Shown one piece after another: positions 1 to 12,032 of a stretch of 64,000 nt of DNA (positions are counted from its first letter, which is position 1; every line of letters starts with the position of its first letter). Origin of the DNA: Coriaria nepalensis (Eukaryota > Streptophyta > Magnoliopsida > Cucurbitales > Coriariaceae); the NCBI GenBank assembly GCA_027186245.1, contig CP114490.1, forward strand, positions 1,751,001-1,815,000, read 5' to 3'. Made by a program: the position numbers and the translations under genes. Below the pieces are notes generated by a model. It ran no database searches. It was not told the DNA's origin and saw only the letters and a program-made list of their open reading frames with translations.

Positions 1-1562
1 ACTCTGGCTAAGAGCCACCGTGCACGGTGCCATTGTGATACTGCCCAAGCTCGGCGTGCCTTATCCATTTCCCAAACCCCACAGAGAAGTTGTCGTTGTA
101 TTAGGTGAGATCATCACCTCGCTAAAAGAAAATTTCCATAATTGTTCAATTTGCTTAATTAATTAAGAAAAATGCAGCTGAGTGGTGGAAATCAGACACA
201 GAAGCTGTGATCAATCAAGCTCTAAAATCCGGATTAGCACCGAATGTTTCTGATGCTCATACGATTAATGGCCATCCGGGCGCTGTCCTGAATTGTCCTT
301 CACAAAGTATGTACATATTTTAATGTTTTCTTATGATCAGGACTTTGTTTCTTGACAATTTAAGCTAATTCTGTTTTTCTGTAATCGATGTTAATTATAG
401 GGGGCTTCACATTGCCCGTTCAAAGTGGGCAGACTTACTTGCTGCGCATAGTAAACGCCGCACTAAATGAGGAGCTTTTCTTCAAGATAGCAGGGCACAA
501 GCTCAAAATAGTAGAAGTTGATGCCACCTACGTCAAACCATTTGAGACGGACACAATCGTTATAGCCCCAGGACAAACCACAAACGCACTTATAACCACC
601 AACCAAAACTCCGGCAAGTACTTGGTGGCCGCCTCCCCTTTCATGGACACTCCGGCCATTGCCGTGGATAACAAAACAGCCACGGCCACCTTACACTACT
701 CCGGCACACTAGCCAACACCGCCACCAGCCTTACTAGCCCGCCGCCGCAGAACGCGACCCAAGTCGCTAACCAATTCACAAACTCCCTCAAAAGCCTGAA
801 TTCCCAAAAGTACCCCGTCAACGTACCCTTGAAAATTGACCACAACCTTTTCTTCACCGTTGGGCTGGGGATCAACCCCTGTGCTTCCTGCAAAGCAGGA
901 AACGGAAGCAGAGTCGTCGCAAGTATTAACAACGTCACGTTTGTCATGCCAAACACGGCCTTATTACAAGCTCATTACTTCAACATCAATGGGGTGTTTA
1001 CCACGGATTTCCCGGGTAACCCGCCTCACGCTTTCAATTATTCGGGCAACCCGCCGTCTAACTTACAGACCCAAACAGGGACTAAGGTGTACAGGCTGAG
1101 TTACAACTCTACAGTCCAACTTGTTCTTCAAGATACAGGAATCATAGCCCCAGAAAACCATCCAATTCATCTGCACGGATTCAATTTCTTCGCCGTCGGA
1201 AGAGGTATTGGAAACTATAACACTTCTAAGGATCCAAACAACTTTAATCTTGTCGATCCTGTTGAGAGGAACACCATCGGAGTACCATCTGGCGGGTGGG
1301 TTGCTATAAGATTTCGTGCAGATAATCCAGGTAAACTCTTCTCCCTTTTTTTTTTTTTTTTTTTTTTTGTGTATCATAAACATAATTGTTAGAAAGTAGT
1401 AGTGCTCATTAATCTGGGTTTGTATTGATAGGAGTATGGTTCATGCATTGCCATCTGGAAGTTCATACGACGTGGGGGCTAAAGATGGCATTTTTGGTGG
1501 ACAATGGGAAAGGACCAAACCAGTCGCTTTTACCGCCACCGACCGACCTTCCAAAATGTTAA
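1..1562 (+). CDS. LAC: Laccase, 3' part (5' end outside the window)
   Basis: Secreted multicopper oxidase that oxidises monolignols in the apoplast (lignin polymerisation). Exons read as <1-104, 178-306, 401-1330 and 1432-1562 (stop TAA); phases join cleanly at GT-AG introns. The window opens inside the second copper motif (WLRATVHGA). The long exon carries the T2/T3 copper motif HPIHLHG, and the last exon carries the HCH triad (MHCHLEVH) with Leu ten residues after the Cys, as in plant laccases. The C-terminus is a typical short tail ending in Lys-Cys. Several N-glycosylation sequons (NNT, NYS, NST) fit secretion. Similarity is strongest, from memory, to the LAC4/LAC10 clade. The last intron holds a run of about 20 T, which creates a spurious read-through frame. 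No disabling change is seen in the visible part. Confidence 0.95.
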
Positions 1563-4269
1563 ATTTATTTTTACCCAGAAAAAAAAAAAAAACTACAGTT
1601 TGTAGGTAGTGAGAAAGAATGATGAACAAGAGGGATAGAAGGTGAAAAAAATATTTATAAGCAGTTAAAAAAGGAACAAAGAGAGAAGAAAGAATCCCCA
1701 TTGTTTGTTGAGCAATTTGTTAGCAGAATTACTTTGCTCAATCATGTTTGAATTAATAAAGAAATAAATAAAAAGGTCAAAATCACACCTTTTGAATTGA
1801 TACAAAGTTATATTTGGAGGGTCCAATCTTAGAAGAAATGGGCTGCTCCAAAATGTTAAGCCCATATTTCCTTCTGATAACACAAAGTCGTAAAAATGGT
1901 GGGCCGGCCCGACCAAAACATGACCAATGGACCCATATATAGCAAAATCACACTTTGCTAGTAGTGCACCAGCACTCACATGAGCATTTCCCACCCCCTT
2001 TTTTTTTTTTCCTTCATTTTATTATTTATATTTATTTTAAAAATTGATAAAGAAATTACTCTTACTTATTACTGTCTGCACATGCATCATTCACTTAATT
2101 TCATTAAATTAAATACAAATAAAAAAGTGATAGTGAAGGGGAAAAGAATAAAGTAATTTAGTCAAAGTAAATAAAATAAGAAGGGACAAAAGAGTTTAAT
2201 AGTATTATTGTAGCTTTTTGGCACTTTAAGGTGGACCGAATGAGTTGATCATACAAAATAAAATGCTTTCATTATCCTTATTATTAGTAATAATAATCAT
2301 ACTTTATAGTTTATAATATATAATATAATATGTGAAAAATAATTTTAAATAAAATAAAATAAATTGATATTTGACATAAGTTGAGATAGTTTAATATACT
2401 AACATTCTCTTACTAGCAAGTTACGAAGTGTGGGGGTTGTTACATACAAGGACAGTTGACACGTGTGGCATTTTTAGATTATAAATATTATTAGTATGAA
2501 TTAAAGGAGGAGTTGATCAGATTTTTATGTTAAAAATTAATTAATTAATTAATTAGTTGTTTAATTTAATAGATAATAGTTAATAATCAACCAAACCCAT
2601 AAGAAAATATAAAACCAGAATGTAATTAGAGTTAGATTCTGGTTATGATTAATGACTTTTTAATATTCTTTAAGGGGTCACAATGATACCCCTCCTCGAA
2701 ATACTATAAAAATCTGCTTTTTATGAAAGCAAAACCGCCCCCATTCATATTAATTCATAACAACTAACTAACAAGGGCCAATTCCAAAGCCGAAGCCTCG
2801 TTTCCACTTTCCATGTTGTTTGGAGCTTCATGTCCCAATCTCCTCGGTTGACTTTCCAAAACCCCACTCACAGCACCGACCCGACCCGACCGTCCAATTT
2901 GAATATAATTCTTACGAATCTGATTCTCACCGAATATTCTCGACTCTAGTATTCAAACGAATTGGGCCTGGACCCTCCACGAAATAATTCATGAGCCCAA
3001 CTGAAAATAATATGATTCCTTCTTGTAAAAGGACGGACTCTAGTTTTATGTTTTTTTTCTTGGCGATCAATAATGCCTCCCCTCAATTATTATTTCCACC
3101 ATTCTATTGTATTCTTCTTTCTTCTTCCGCTTTTCACCTCACCCAACTTTTTTCACAAGGCAACGGGACAAACGGTAAGTCGTAGATTCCTCTGTTTCAA
3201 ACCTTGTATTATTATCATTAAGCTTTTCTTTGAAATCAACAAAGCCATCATGCTCACTTTGTTTCGTAATTTACCAACTACAAAAATGAAATTCAGCATT
3301 TGAGCCCATTTGTATAAGCCAAAGTGCAAAATAATTTAAAGTTGAAGGGGTTAAATTCATAAATACGTAAAATTATAAACAAGTATCATGTAATTTTTTA
3401 AATTTCCTCATGACCGAAAAATAGTCAGAGAGATAGAGAGATGGAGTTCATGGTTGGTCGTATTTGACTATCCATGTACACGTTCCTTCACCACAACCAA
3501 TCACAGGCTGTCCACTTCAGGCCTCAGGCGTAGTTGGGCATATCATCTCTCCCTCCCTCCTTCCAGAGAATAATATTTTATTACTAATTTCTAAGTGTCA
3601 GCGCCCGCAAACACAAACCAACCAATCAGAACTCAGCAGAGCCCATCTCTCTTGTCTCTCTCTCTCTCTCTCTCTTTTCGTCCATTGAATTTCTGTTCAA
3701 TAGGGCATAACAAAACAGAACAGAACAGAACAGAACCAAGCAGAACTGAACAGCCACCCCTTTCTCTTCTCACTCATCCTTCCTCCTACGCTTCCTCGCT
3801 TTCACTGCGCTGCCTGCTTTCTTCAGAGTCATTCAACTAAAAGAAGAAGGGCCCCCAGATTAATAAGTACTCGACTTTCCTCCACTTTCACTGCTTCTTT
3901 CTTCTCTTAAATATCACTCTGCTTTCTCAATTGATCCTTGCCTTTTTCTTTTCTTCCTCTCTATGGGTCTTTCTGATTTATGCTCTAATTAGTTTTTGAT
4001 TCTCAGTTTGTGAGCTAAATAATTCAACAGTTCTGATATTTCTCCTGAAATTGCATCCGGGTTATCCTTGTATTGACCTATTCTGCTCTGCTTTCTGTTT
4101 GTTAGTTTATGCCTTCTGGATCCGATTTCAAAAAGCTCAAGGTCTGATCTAAGATCTGCTTTTCTTTCAAATTCCTCCGGCGTTCCACTTCTCTGCATTT
4201 CCTCCGCTGGGCTAGTTTTTATCTTAGAGAGAGAGGGAGAGAAAGAGAGAATCAATCAATCACTAATCG
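1563..4269. other. Intergenic: laccase 3' flank and MYB promoter / 5' leader
   Basis: No gene recognised. The first part is very AT-rich, with short tandem tracts such as (TTAA)n near 2530. A CACGTG G-box preceded by TTGAC lies at 2456-2465. The stretch 3600-4269 is pyrimidine-rich with a (CT)n run at about 3655-3676, an (ACAGA)n run at about 3712-3736 and a GAGA run near 4229-4249. Together these look like the core promoter and 5' UTR of the MYB gene. The transcription start cannot be placed from sequence alone. Confidence 0.6.
3655..3676. repeat. (CT)n microsatellite in the MYB 5' leader region
   Basis: Uninterrupted CT dinucleotides upstream of the MYB start codon. Such pyrimidine tracts are common near plant transcription starts. 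Confidence 0.8.
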
Positions 4270-5317
4270 ATGAATCAAGTAATGGAAAATCCATCTCCAG
4301 CTTCTTACCTCCAGAACACAAATTGGTTGTTTCGAGAAAGCAAAGGAACCAAATGGACAGCTGAAGAGAACAAGAGATTCGAGAATGCTCTAGCTCAGTT
4401 CGACAAAGATACACCTGATCGATGGCATAGAGTTGCTGCTATGATTCCTGGTAAAACAGCAGGCGATGTTTGGAAACAGTACAAAGAGCTGGAGGAAGAT
4501 GTGAGTGACATAGAAGCTGGATTGTTCCCAATCCCAGGATATGCAAGAAATTCCTTCACATTGGAGTGGGTTGATAGTCATAACAGCAATAACAGTAATA
4601 ACTGCCATGAATATGATGGCTTGAGACATTTTTACAGCCCTGGCGGTAAAAGAGGCTCATCAACCAGACCTTCTGAGCAAGAAAGGAAGAAAGGCATCCC
4701 TTGGACTGAAGAAGAACACAGGTTAACATGTTTTTTTTTTTCTTACAATAAATTTTTATCTTCTCTGCCAATATGCAATAGGGGTTGTATTTGAATTTAT
4801 TTAATTTTGTAAAAACAATAGGCAATTTCTGATGGGGTTGAAGAAGTATGGGAAAGGGGATTGGAGAAACATATCGCGCAATTATGTAACGACCAGAACC
4901 CCAACACAAGTAGCAAGTCATGCTCAGAAGTACTTCATAAGACAACACACAGGAGGCAAAGATAAGAGAAGGGCCAGCATTCACGACATCACCACAGTTA
5001 ATCTCCCGCTCGATACCAATGAATCTTCATCTCGAGAGGGTAACAAATCTCCGTCCCCGTCTCGTTCGTCAACAATGCAGCTGCCACATCATCATTATCA
5101 CCAGCCCAGTATCATAATGACTGGTTTGGATAATCAGAAGTTACAGAACAGGGATCAGGTATCAAACAGCAGTAACATGTTTTTGGCTCCTTTTTGTGGG
5201 ATGTCTTCGTACGGACAGATGTTTCAGGAACAGAATCTGCTCAGAGCCACCATAGGAGGAACTCAATTCGGGCCTTACAGTACTATTTATCAGATGCAAT
5301 CAATGCAACATCAATGA
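4270..5317 (+). CDS. DIVARICATA-type MYB transcription factor (R1 + SHAQKYF repeat)
   Basis: Nuclear DNA-binding regulator. Two exons, 4270-4721 and 4822-5317, encode 315 residues; the single GT-AG intron splits an Arg codon. The N-terminal SANT/MYB repeat (about residues 27-78) has the pattern [14 protein letters not shown]...RWHRVA. The second MYB repeat (about residues 141-191) has [10 protein letters not shown]...GDWRNISRN and the SHAQKYF signature at 183-189. This two-repeat layout is that of DIVARICATA and its Arabidopsis relatives, which act in organ patterning and abiotic and sugar responses. The C-terminal third is rich in Ser, Gln and His, low in complexity and probably disordered. 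The start at 4270 is in frame with the first repeat; a second Met lies at residue 5. The intron contains a T run that makes a false extension. The gene lies directly downstream of the laccase in the same orientation. Confidence 0.95.
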
Positions 5318-8300
5318 TCCTAAAGAGAAAGGAGGGAGGAGATAGCTTTGTGAATACTATTTTAATTGTCCTTGTTGAGTTGAGTAATAGTGATGCTGGA
5401 TCTATGTGAATATATTGATTGATCAGAGGAGGGGATTAAGCATTTAAGCTAAGCTAGGGGGTAGTCATTTTAAGCGTTTCTTTCTAGCTCAGATTTGTGA
5501 GCTAGAAGTGTGTTATTGTTTCCAAATCATATAAAAAGGAACATTGGACCTTGAATTTTCAATCTTTGCCCTTGTTTTGGGTTCGAGTCATCATCAAACT
5601 GACTCTGCCTGCCAGAGCTTCTTCTTCTACAATGAATATCAACTCTATTTATTTTATCTGGCTTAAACTTAATGCTATGTGATTAAGAAGATGAGTCATC
5701 TTTCTGCAATGTCTAGTGTATTTTTTTTTTTTTTGAAATTTGGGAAACTATTTTACAGGCCTTCGGCGATGGAATTGTAAACTCTGAGCAGTTGGACACG
5801 TAATATCATCAGGTAATATCATTACAAATATATACAATGGGCTTGAATCTGAACCAAATTAAAAGAGTTATTTCTGCCAAACCGTTCAGGTAACCTTAAG
5901 TTTTGCAATGTCTAGTTATCAGATGCATAAATTCAAAGTAGAACTGATAAAAGAATGTCCTTTTTTCTTTCCATCAGATTGACAAACGAATCTTGACTCC
6001 AAGTTGATGTTTAATCAAAAGGGGGTCACTAGTCTGAGCATCCCATGCTTGCTATTCTGTCGTTTCTTCCACCTCTTTTTCTTTGTTCTCATCATCCATC
6101 ATATCTATGAATGATTCTTTCTCCCCCTCTCCCTCTCTCTAACTTTACCTTGAATTGGTGAATGGTCAGAAATATGAAATTAAGGAATCTTTTTTTTTTT
6201 TTTCAATTAAAATAGATGTTTCTGTCAAGCAGAGAATAGATCACTAAACAGATTCGATGACTCGAATGAACCTATTTTCATATTGACCACCTTCCCATTT
6301 TGCATAAAAGCAAAAATTCCAATTCCAATTCCTGTTCCAATCTAATGTCAAGAATCTTCCACAAAGCAACCGACTTTCTGAAAAAATCACTTCTGGGTCT
6401 TTCAGTATCATCCATTAATCGCTTCCTTTTACTCAAAAAATCCAGCTCTTATTACAACAAAGACCAAAGTAAGCAGCAACTAGTCCAACTTTTTTGTTTC
6501 ATAGTTGTTTGGTAAAAGTTGGAATGGTGTCACTAATTGGTAGCACTGACATGGTTTTACCAAGGGGTTGAATGAAAAGCTCCCTGAGTGCCCACGACAA
6601 TTGCTTCGACAAATTGGTCCACCCACTACACGAACACTAACAAGAATGATACATAATACGACACCGACATCTTCTCTGCAAGTTGCATATAAGAGAGCAC
6701 TTGGGATGCCTTTTATTATTATTATTATTATTTTAATCAGGAAAAGGATTGAAAAATCCATTAAGCCTTCCTGTTTAAGACCCACACAGTATTTTTCTCC
6801 CTAGTCAGGAGCTAGGTGAGTGAGTGATTGATAAATTTTCATTATGGGCCTTGTTTTGTTTTCAATTACTTCTTATGACACCAAAAGGTACAAATAATGG
6901 AAGGGAAGTGGAGTATATTTTACTGGTTTTTTGCTTTGCTTTTAATATGTCACACTTATATGACAACATATATAAAAAAAAATGCACAAAGTTGCAAAAC
7001 ATGCAGACACAGATAACCTCTGTCTGGATCTATAGGGAGAGAGTGAGGTATGATCTATTAAAGAGATTGGATTACGATACATTTTTATATAAGTATAACA
7101 TGTTTTTATTTACTAGTACTTGTTGAGTGATGATTAATTGATTAATTAGTACTAATTAAGAATTTATTATATTTTGCAATTGTAGGAGGGAAACACCCCA
7201 TTTGACTATTCTTTAATTGTCTGTCAAAGGCGATTTGAATCAGCCACCAAACTCTCACCCTCACCTATCAAACAAAACTGAAAGTTTAAGTAAGTTTAAG
7301 TAGCACCATTAATTAACTAACCAACTTTCATTTTCATGCTTCACCCAAACAAATCATTCGGCCCAATGCAAGACGACAAATCGTTTTCCGATGCCAGAGT
7401 AGAACTGAATATCTGCAATAAATTTTGTCGGGCCTAAGTCTATAGTTTTGGGCCCAGTTAACAGGTACTTCTGCCCTGCGGGGGTTTTAACTAACCGTAC
7501 ACATATGGTCTCAAGAATTTATAGTCTTCTGATCCACAGTACCACCTTATGTACCGAGCCTCCATGCAGAGCCCACATCAGGGACCCACTCTTATTTACC
7601 ATTATGCCATACCGGACATTTCATTCCCATCCTCGCCGTTCAAGTGGCAGACCTCGCCGATGCGGTCTTTATCGGTTTGACCCCTCAACCGTGCCTCCGC
7701 TGACCGAACCAGCTTTTAGAAAATTCTTCAATGTTTTAGCCCAAAATTGCCAACTTTCCACGAAAACATTTTCAATTCCCTCGTGCGTCCAAATATTCCG
7801 GCCGGAGTGCCTAAGGTTTCCTTCTCCAGTGACCGGCCATTACGGGAGAGAATGTTCGTAGAAATTATTAAATTTTGAGAATCTAATATTATTTTTTTTA
7901 AATTTAAAAAAATTTAAAATTACAATAAAAATAAGTATTTTATGTAATTTTTAATTTGAATCTTTTCATATATTTTAAAAAATGCGTAGGACTTTAAAAT
8001 ATGTTGCTAGGTTTTTAGCCACATGCCTACTTTAGGTGTCATACTTAACTTAGTCGTCAACTTAGTTATCATATATTAATGATAGAATACTCTTAGTATA
8101 ACCTAAAACTTAGAACTTTTAACGAAGTAAGTCAGAGTTGAGTTGTACTCTGAATATCAAGTAAATGATAATCTCTCTATAATATTATCAAGTTTATATA
8201 CGTTCTATATGAATATTGTATGCATTATATGTAGTATTGATTATATATGCTTATGCTTTGAAGGTGATGTTAAACTTCAATAATCTTTGTGTTAATAAAT

Positions 8301-8656
8301 TTAATATATGATGATAAATGTGATATTGATGATTGACCATGATGCATACATATACATATGAGCATATCATATTAATTATATGTAGGGATGAAGATGAAAA
8401 TGATTATTATATTTTTGTTTAAGTTAATAATATAAAATCAGAATATTATAAATTTTTTAAAAGATATAATATAAGAAGAAAGATATATGCGGGGAAAAAT
8501 CTTAGAAGAGAAATGATCTCTTATTTATAATCCAACCAAATTTTTTTTTTGTTAAGCGGTTTGAAAGAATTCTATTGAGGAAGATGTTGTGAAGCTCAAG
8601 CTTAGCAATGGATTCAGACCGTTGGATGGGGCCCAATAGCTGAGCTCTCTTCTTAC
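5318..8656. other. Intergenic: MYB 3' flank, a small retro-insertion, otherwise unassigned
   Basis: No convincing gene. Contains the poly(T)-led insertion at 5718-5903 (separate entry), a T run near 6190, a short ATT tract near 6714-6733, and a relatively GC-rich stretch at about 7440-7860 that is open on the + strand for 137 codons but matches no family I know. A 56-codon ATG frame at 6345-6515 is also unrecognised. The stretch 7860-8560 is strongly AT-rich. Confidence 0.5.
5718..5903 (-). mobile_element. Small retro-inserted sequence with poly(A) tail and 13-bp target-site duplication
   Basis: The 13-bp sequence TGCAATGTCTAGT occurs at 5705-5717 and again at 5904-5916. Directly inside the left copy is a run of about 15 T, which is a poly(A) tail on the minus strand. 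The body is about 170 bp. This is the layout of LINE-mobilised insertions: a SINE, or a 5'-truncated retrocopy of a transcript. No clear A or B box was found, so SINE versus retrocopy is undecided. Confidence 0.6.
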
Positions 8657-8657
8657 T

Positions 8658-8690
<33 letters not shown>

Positions 8691-8761
8691 AGAAATTCAG
8701 AAAAATCCTTGCAAACGTTCGACGATACGATGGGAGTGATTGGACTCACGTCAGGTAGAGT
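8657..8761 (-). mobile_element. Short retro-insertion with long poly(A) and 17-bp target-site duplication
   Basis: CTGAGCTCTCTTCTTAC occurs at 8640-8656 and 8762-8778, an exact 17-bp direct repeat. Between the copies lies a run of about 30 T followed by about 70 bp of non-repetitive sequence. Read on the minus strand this is a short body ending in poly(A), with a perfect target-site duplication. That indicates target-primed insertion by LINE machinery. The body is too short to identify its source. Confidence 0.75.
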
Positions 8762-8925
8762 CTGAGCTCTCTTCTTACGCCAAAACCCTAGGGTTCATTA
8801 CCCTGTTAAAATCAAGTGCTTTTTTTTCTTTTTTTTTTGGCCATATGTGATTAAGTTATCTTTCTGGGTGTGGGGTAAGGGGCATTATTAACACATTAGC
8901 ATTTCAATTAAAGAAGAGAACTTAC

Positions 8926-11900
8926 CTTTTGAGGAAATCAAGGCTTTTCTCGACCCGAGTCGCTATGTGGATTATAATTATGGTGTTAGTAGAAAAATCA
9001 TAAAACCCTCTAGAAAGGAATAGACGGATAGGAAGAGAGAGAGAGAGGTTCATCCTTAGTCTTGATCGCATTTCATGAGATCTGTATCGGGGATGAAAGC
9101 TTTCGTAATCGACAACCCTGTTCCAAAGACGAATCTTATTAGGTGAGAGTAAACAAAAAAAAAACAAAAAACAAGAGTTAATGATGGGAATATAGTAGTT
9201 TCACTAATATTGTCTGCTTAAAAGGGTATTTAGAAGCATCTCTGGACTATATGAAAAACTACTAGTTGTCACGCTGTAAGCTTCAAGATCCCAAGCAATC
9301 GCAGTTGATGACACAAGAGTAAGATCAGCTGCTTGGTGGAGAAACTCTGAAAATAAAAGCTAATTTGTTAAACTCCATCCATTCACACTGATACCGATAT
9401 AAAAGAAGGGATAGAATAAGAGTTCCGTACTTATAACCAGCCACATTGGTTGCACCAAGCCACCAACCAACTAAAAGTGTATCTTGGAATATATCTGCAC
9501 ATTAAAACACGAATTCAACAAAGCCAACCTTATACTGTAATGAGTATTGCTACAGAAAGCGAAGACTGGGTAAGTAAACAAAGAAAAACTTAAACTGGTA
9601 CATGGGTATGATAGGACATCACTATTGGCACGATAACATTTTTGCGATGGCCAGAGCACCAAAAACCTACAATTTAGAGAGATCAATGTATGATGTCGGG
9701 TCTATAGCGAGCAACCTCAGAAATTAATCAGGGGCTAAGTGCTAGAGAAAGCGGCACCTTCTGATACAAAGGGCAGGGAAAACTGCAGAGCAGCACAAGA
9801 TTACAACTAAAAACTTAAGAGGAATGCCTGAAGTGAAATGAATGGATTATTTGAAATTTGGAAATTATTTGAGTACCTCATTGATCCAATTATTTTTGCT
9901 CCATAAAATTCTTGGGGCACTCCTTCATGAGTTGTCACAACTAATACCTGACAAATACGTAAGCTTATTAAATTAATGTCTTAGAAACTGTATCACTTCT
10001 CTAATATACGTATGTACAAGGTAGCTAAGAATAATGTGGCATGATGCAATCTGAATGCTCGGCTCTAAAACATTGGGTTTCATAGCATAATTTGGAAAAT
10101 AGCGACTCATTGTAGGATCATCAAGCGATCTGAATAGTTTTGGAGTTAAAGTCGAGAAAAAACCATACCTCATCACCCATCTCAAGCAAGTATCTTATAA
10201 AATTCTGGAAACAGTTCTTATACCCTGAAACATAGCTGCAAACAGACCAAAACAGATTGCTCTCATGAGTCTAGTACACTAAACAAGTATATTATGAGGA
10301 TGAAGTAGATAGGTCACAACTAAACAGCAGTAATAAATTCCGCAGGTAACTTGACAAGTTGCGAAATGTTAGAATATGATAGAAGGCAGTGGGACACCCA
10401 CTATCCCTCGCTCAGACTGTCATATAAGTTCAGTAATATACACAATTTTCGGTTAAGAAGAACACAGGATATAATTCAGATCCCTTATGGGAGTGATTTA
10501 GAAATCATTTATAGAATCTAATCTCATCAACAAAGCTTTTAAATAAAAATCTAATTACACTAGACGAGAAGACAACTATAGTGACAGTGATATACATCTA
10601 CTCACAATAGATCGATCAAAGAATGCAGAATTTGATAATCAAACAGAGTATAAGAACTTCACTGTTGGAAAATTAGTATTTCAATATGGTGGTTTGTTTA
10701 TATTCGATTTTGAGTGAGGCTCACTTAGTGTCAACAAAAGATCAAAGTTAATTTAGATTTTCCTCCGTGAGAGTTTCGAATCGGTATATAATACGTTCAA
10801 AATGATTAATGAGTGAATGAGAAATTGAATTTCAAAGTGTAACCATTGAAATGGTTTGAAGTAGAAAAATTAAAGAAATAAAATTGTCTAACATTGGAAA
10901 GGGGAAGAAGCGGAAAAATATTTATATAGAATTGCACATTTATTAATAGGTAATGAAATATAAGCTAGAATGATCTCTTTTGCGCGAGCCTGCAGGATGT
11001 GCAAATCCGGACCGAACTAGACTTGGCTCGTGATTGCCCACACCTGAGCACGCCGAATGTCGACCAGATTTGCCTTGGCCCACATTTTGTTTTTTAAAAT
11101 GTATTAAACCATATTAAATTCTCATTAATCTTGTCTCCTCCATGAGCTTATAAATCAGCAGCTTCCTCACTCCCTATTTTCCTTTCTCCCATCTAGAGTT
11201 ATAAGTTCTCAGTTAGGTAAATTCGAGTAATTTTTTGAGTTCACCGGAATAATTTCGGTGGTGCGCACTATTGTTCGTCTCCATTGTATCATGGGAGACA
11301 AATACCTTTCAACTTTCTGCACAGACATGAGGGGACAAATCTATTTTAATGAAATTATTACATAGTAGACCTCAATTTAATTTTAATTTTTTTACCTCAC
11401 TATTTTTTATTTTCGATTCAATTATTTATTTTATTCATCCATTCAATATTATATTCTAATATTCTCATATATTTATCTATTTTATATTCTGATTTTATTT
11501 TTCTTATTTACTATTTTTTATTTACAGTTTTTCAATCCATTTATTATTTCCATTTACGTACCATATTACCGCATTCTGTCCCCATATATTTTTCATGATT
11601 TCTCTGTTAATTATATAATTATATCCAACATTCACTTTAATGGCAACTAGCATGGAAGAATTTAGCAAATTGACTAAGTCATAATTGAAGCAAGAAGGAG
11701 AGCTAAAAACACAGATGCTTCTCTAGAAAAACGGAGATGAAAGTAAAAAAGAAATTGAGAGGCTCACGCAAATGGAGAGGGTTCGACAAAGAGAGCAATA
11801 CGACGAGGACTTGAATAAGCCTCTTGGATCAAGCAAAGGAGGACTCTCATTTTGTTCATCCTCAAACCTCGTATCGCCGATCGTCATTTTCCCTCTATTC

Positions 11901-12032
11901 TTCCCGTATTTCCAGACTTGCAAGCAGCAGACGCTCTGGTCGCCGCGGAGGGAAAAAGCAGGATGCAAGAGAGTATGATATAGAGAGCAAATGGTGAGAG
12001 AAAGAGAGGGAGATTTTTATGGAGAAGTTCAT
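8926..12032 (-). pseudogene. SQD2: Decayed SQD2 (UDP-sulfoquinovose:DAG sulfoquinovosyltransferase) with introns kept
   Basis: SQD2 makes the plastid sulfolipid SQDG. Remnant exons on the minus strand: 12032-11768 (Met, Ser-rich transit-like start, then RRIALFVEPSPFA), 10235-10169 (YVSGYKN...EMGDE), 9947-9877 (VVTTHEGVPQEFYGAKIIGS), about 9782-9600 (FPCPLYQKVPLSLALSP...MSYHTHVP), about 9494-9431 (YIPRYTFSWLV), 9346-9263 (LHQAADLTLV) and about 9150-8926 (NKIRLWN...ESFHPRYRSHEMR...VEKSLDFLKR). Most splice sites survive, so this is not a processed copy. It is dead: frameshifts in exon 1, in the MLS/VPIVMSY part and after FSWLV; in-frame TGA after LALSP and after PDIIH; replaced sequence before VEKSL; and no trace of the C-terminal third that holds most of the nucleotide-sugar site. 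Intron 1 carries a solo LTR. Confidence 0.88.
10658..11635 (+). mobile_element. Solo LTR (10663-11630) with 5-bp target-site duplication TTCAC
   Basis: The sequence starts TGTTGGA at 10663 and ends TCCAACA at 11630, a perfect 7-bp terminal inverted repeat with the canonical TG...CA ends. It is flanked on both sides by TTCAC (10658-10662 and 11631-11635). Length is 968 bp. A TATA-like TTATAAAT at 11148-11155 suits an LTR promoter in + orientation. No gag/pol or second LTR is present, so it is a solo LTR left by recombination. It sits in intron 1 of the SQD2 pseudogene, in the opposite orientation. Copia or gypsy assignment is not possible from the LTR alone. Confidence 0.85.

Noticed and set aside
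6345..6515. 56-codon ATG frame (MSRIFHKATDFLKKS...)
   Set aside because: A donor-like site inside it gave no convincing second exon and I recognise no family; left as an unassigned frame.
7448..7861. 137-codon + strand frame in a GC-richer stretch
   Set aside because: No domain, no splice context and no recognisable homologue; no gene could be supported on either strand.
11723..11978. Frames on both strands at 11723-11978
   Set aside because: The minus frame is partly SQD2 exon 1 read across a frameshift; the + frame is its shadow.
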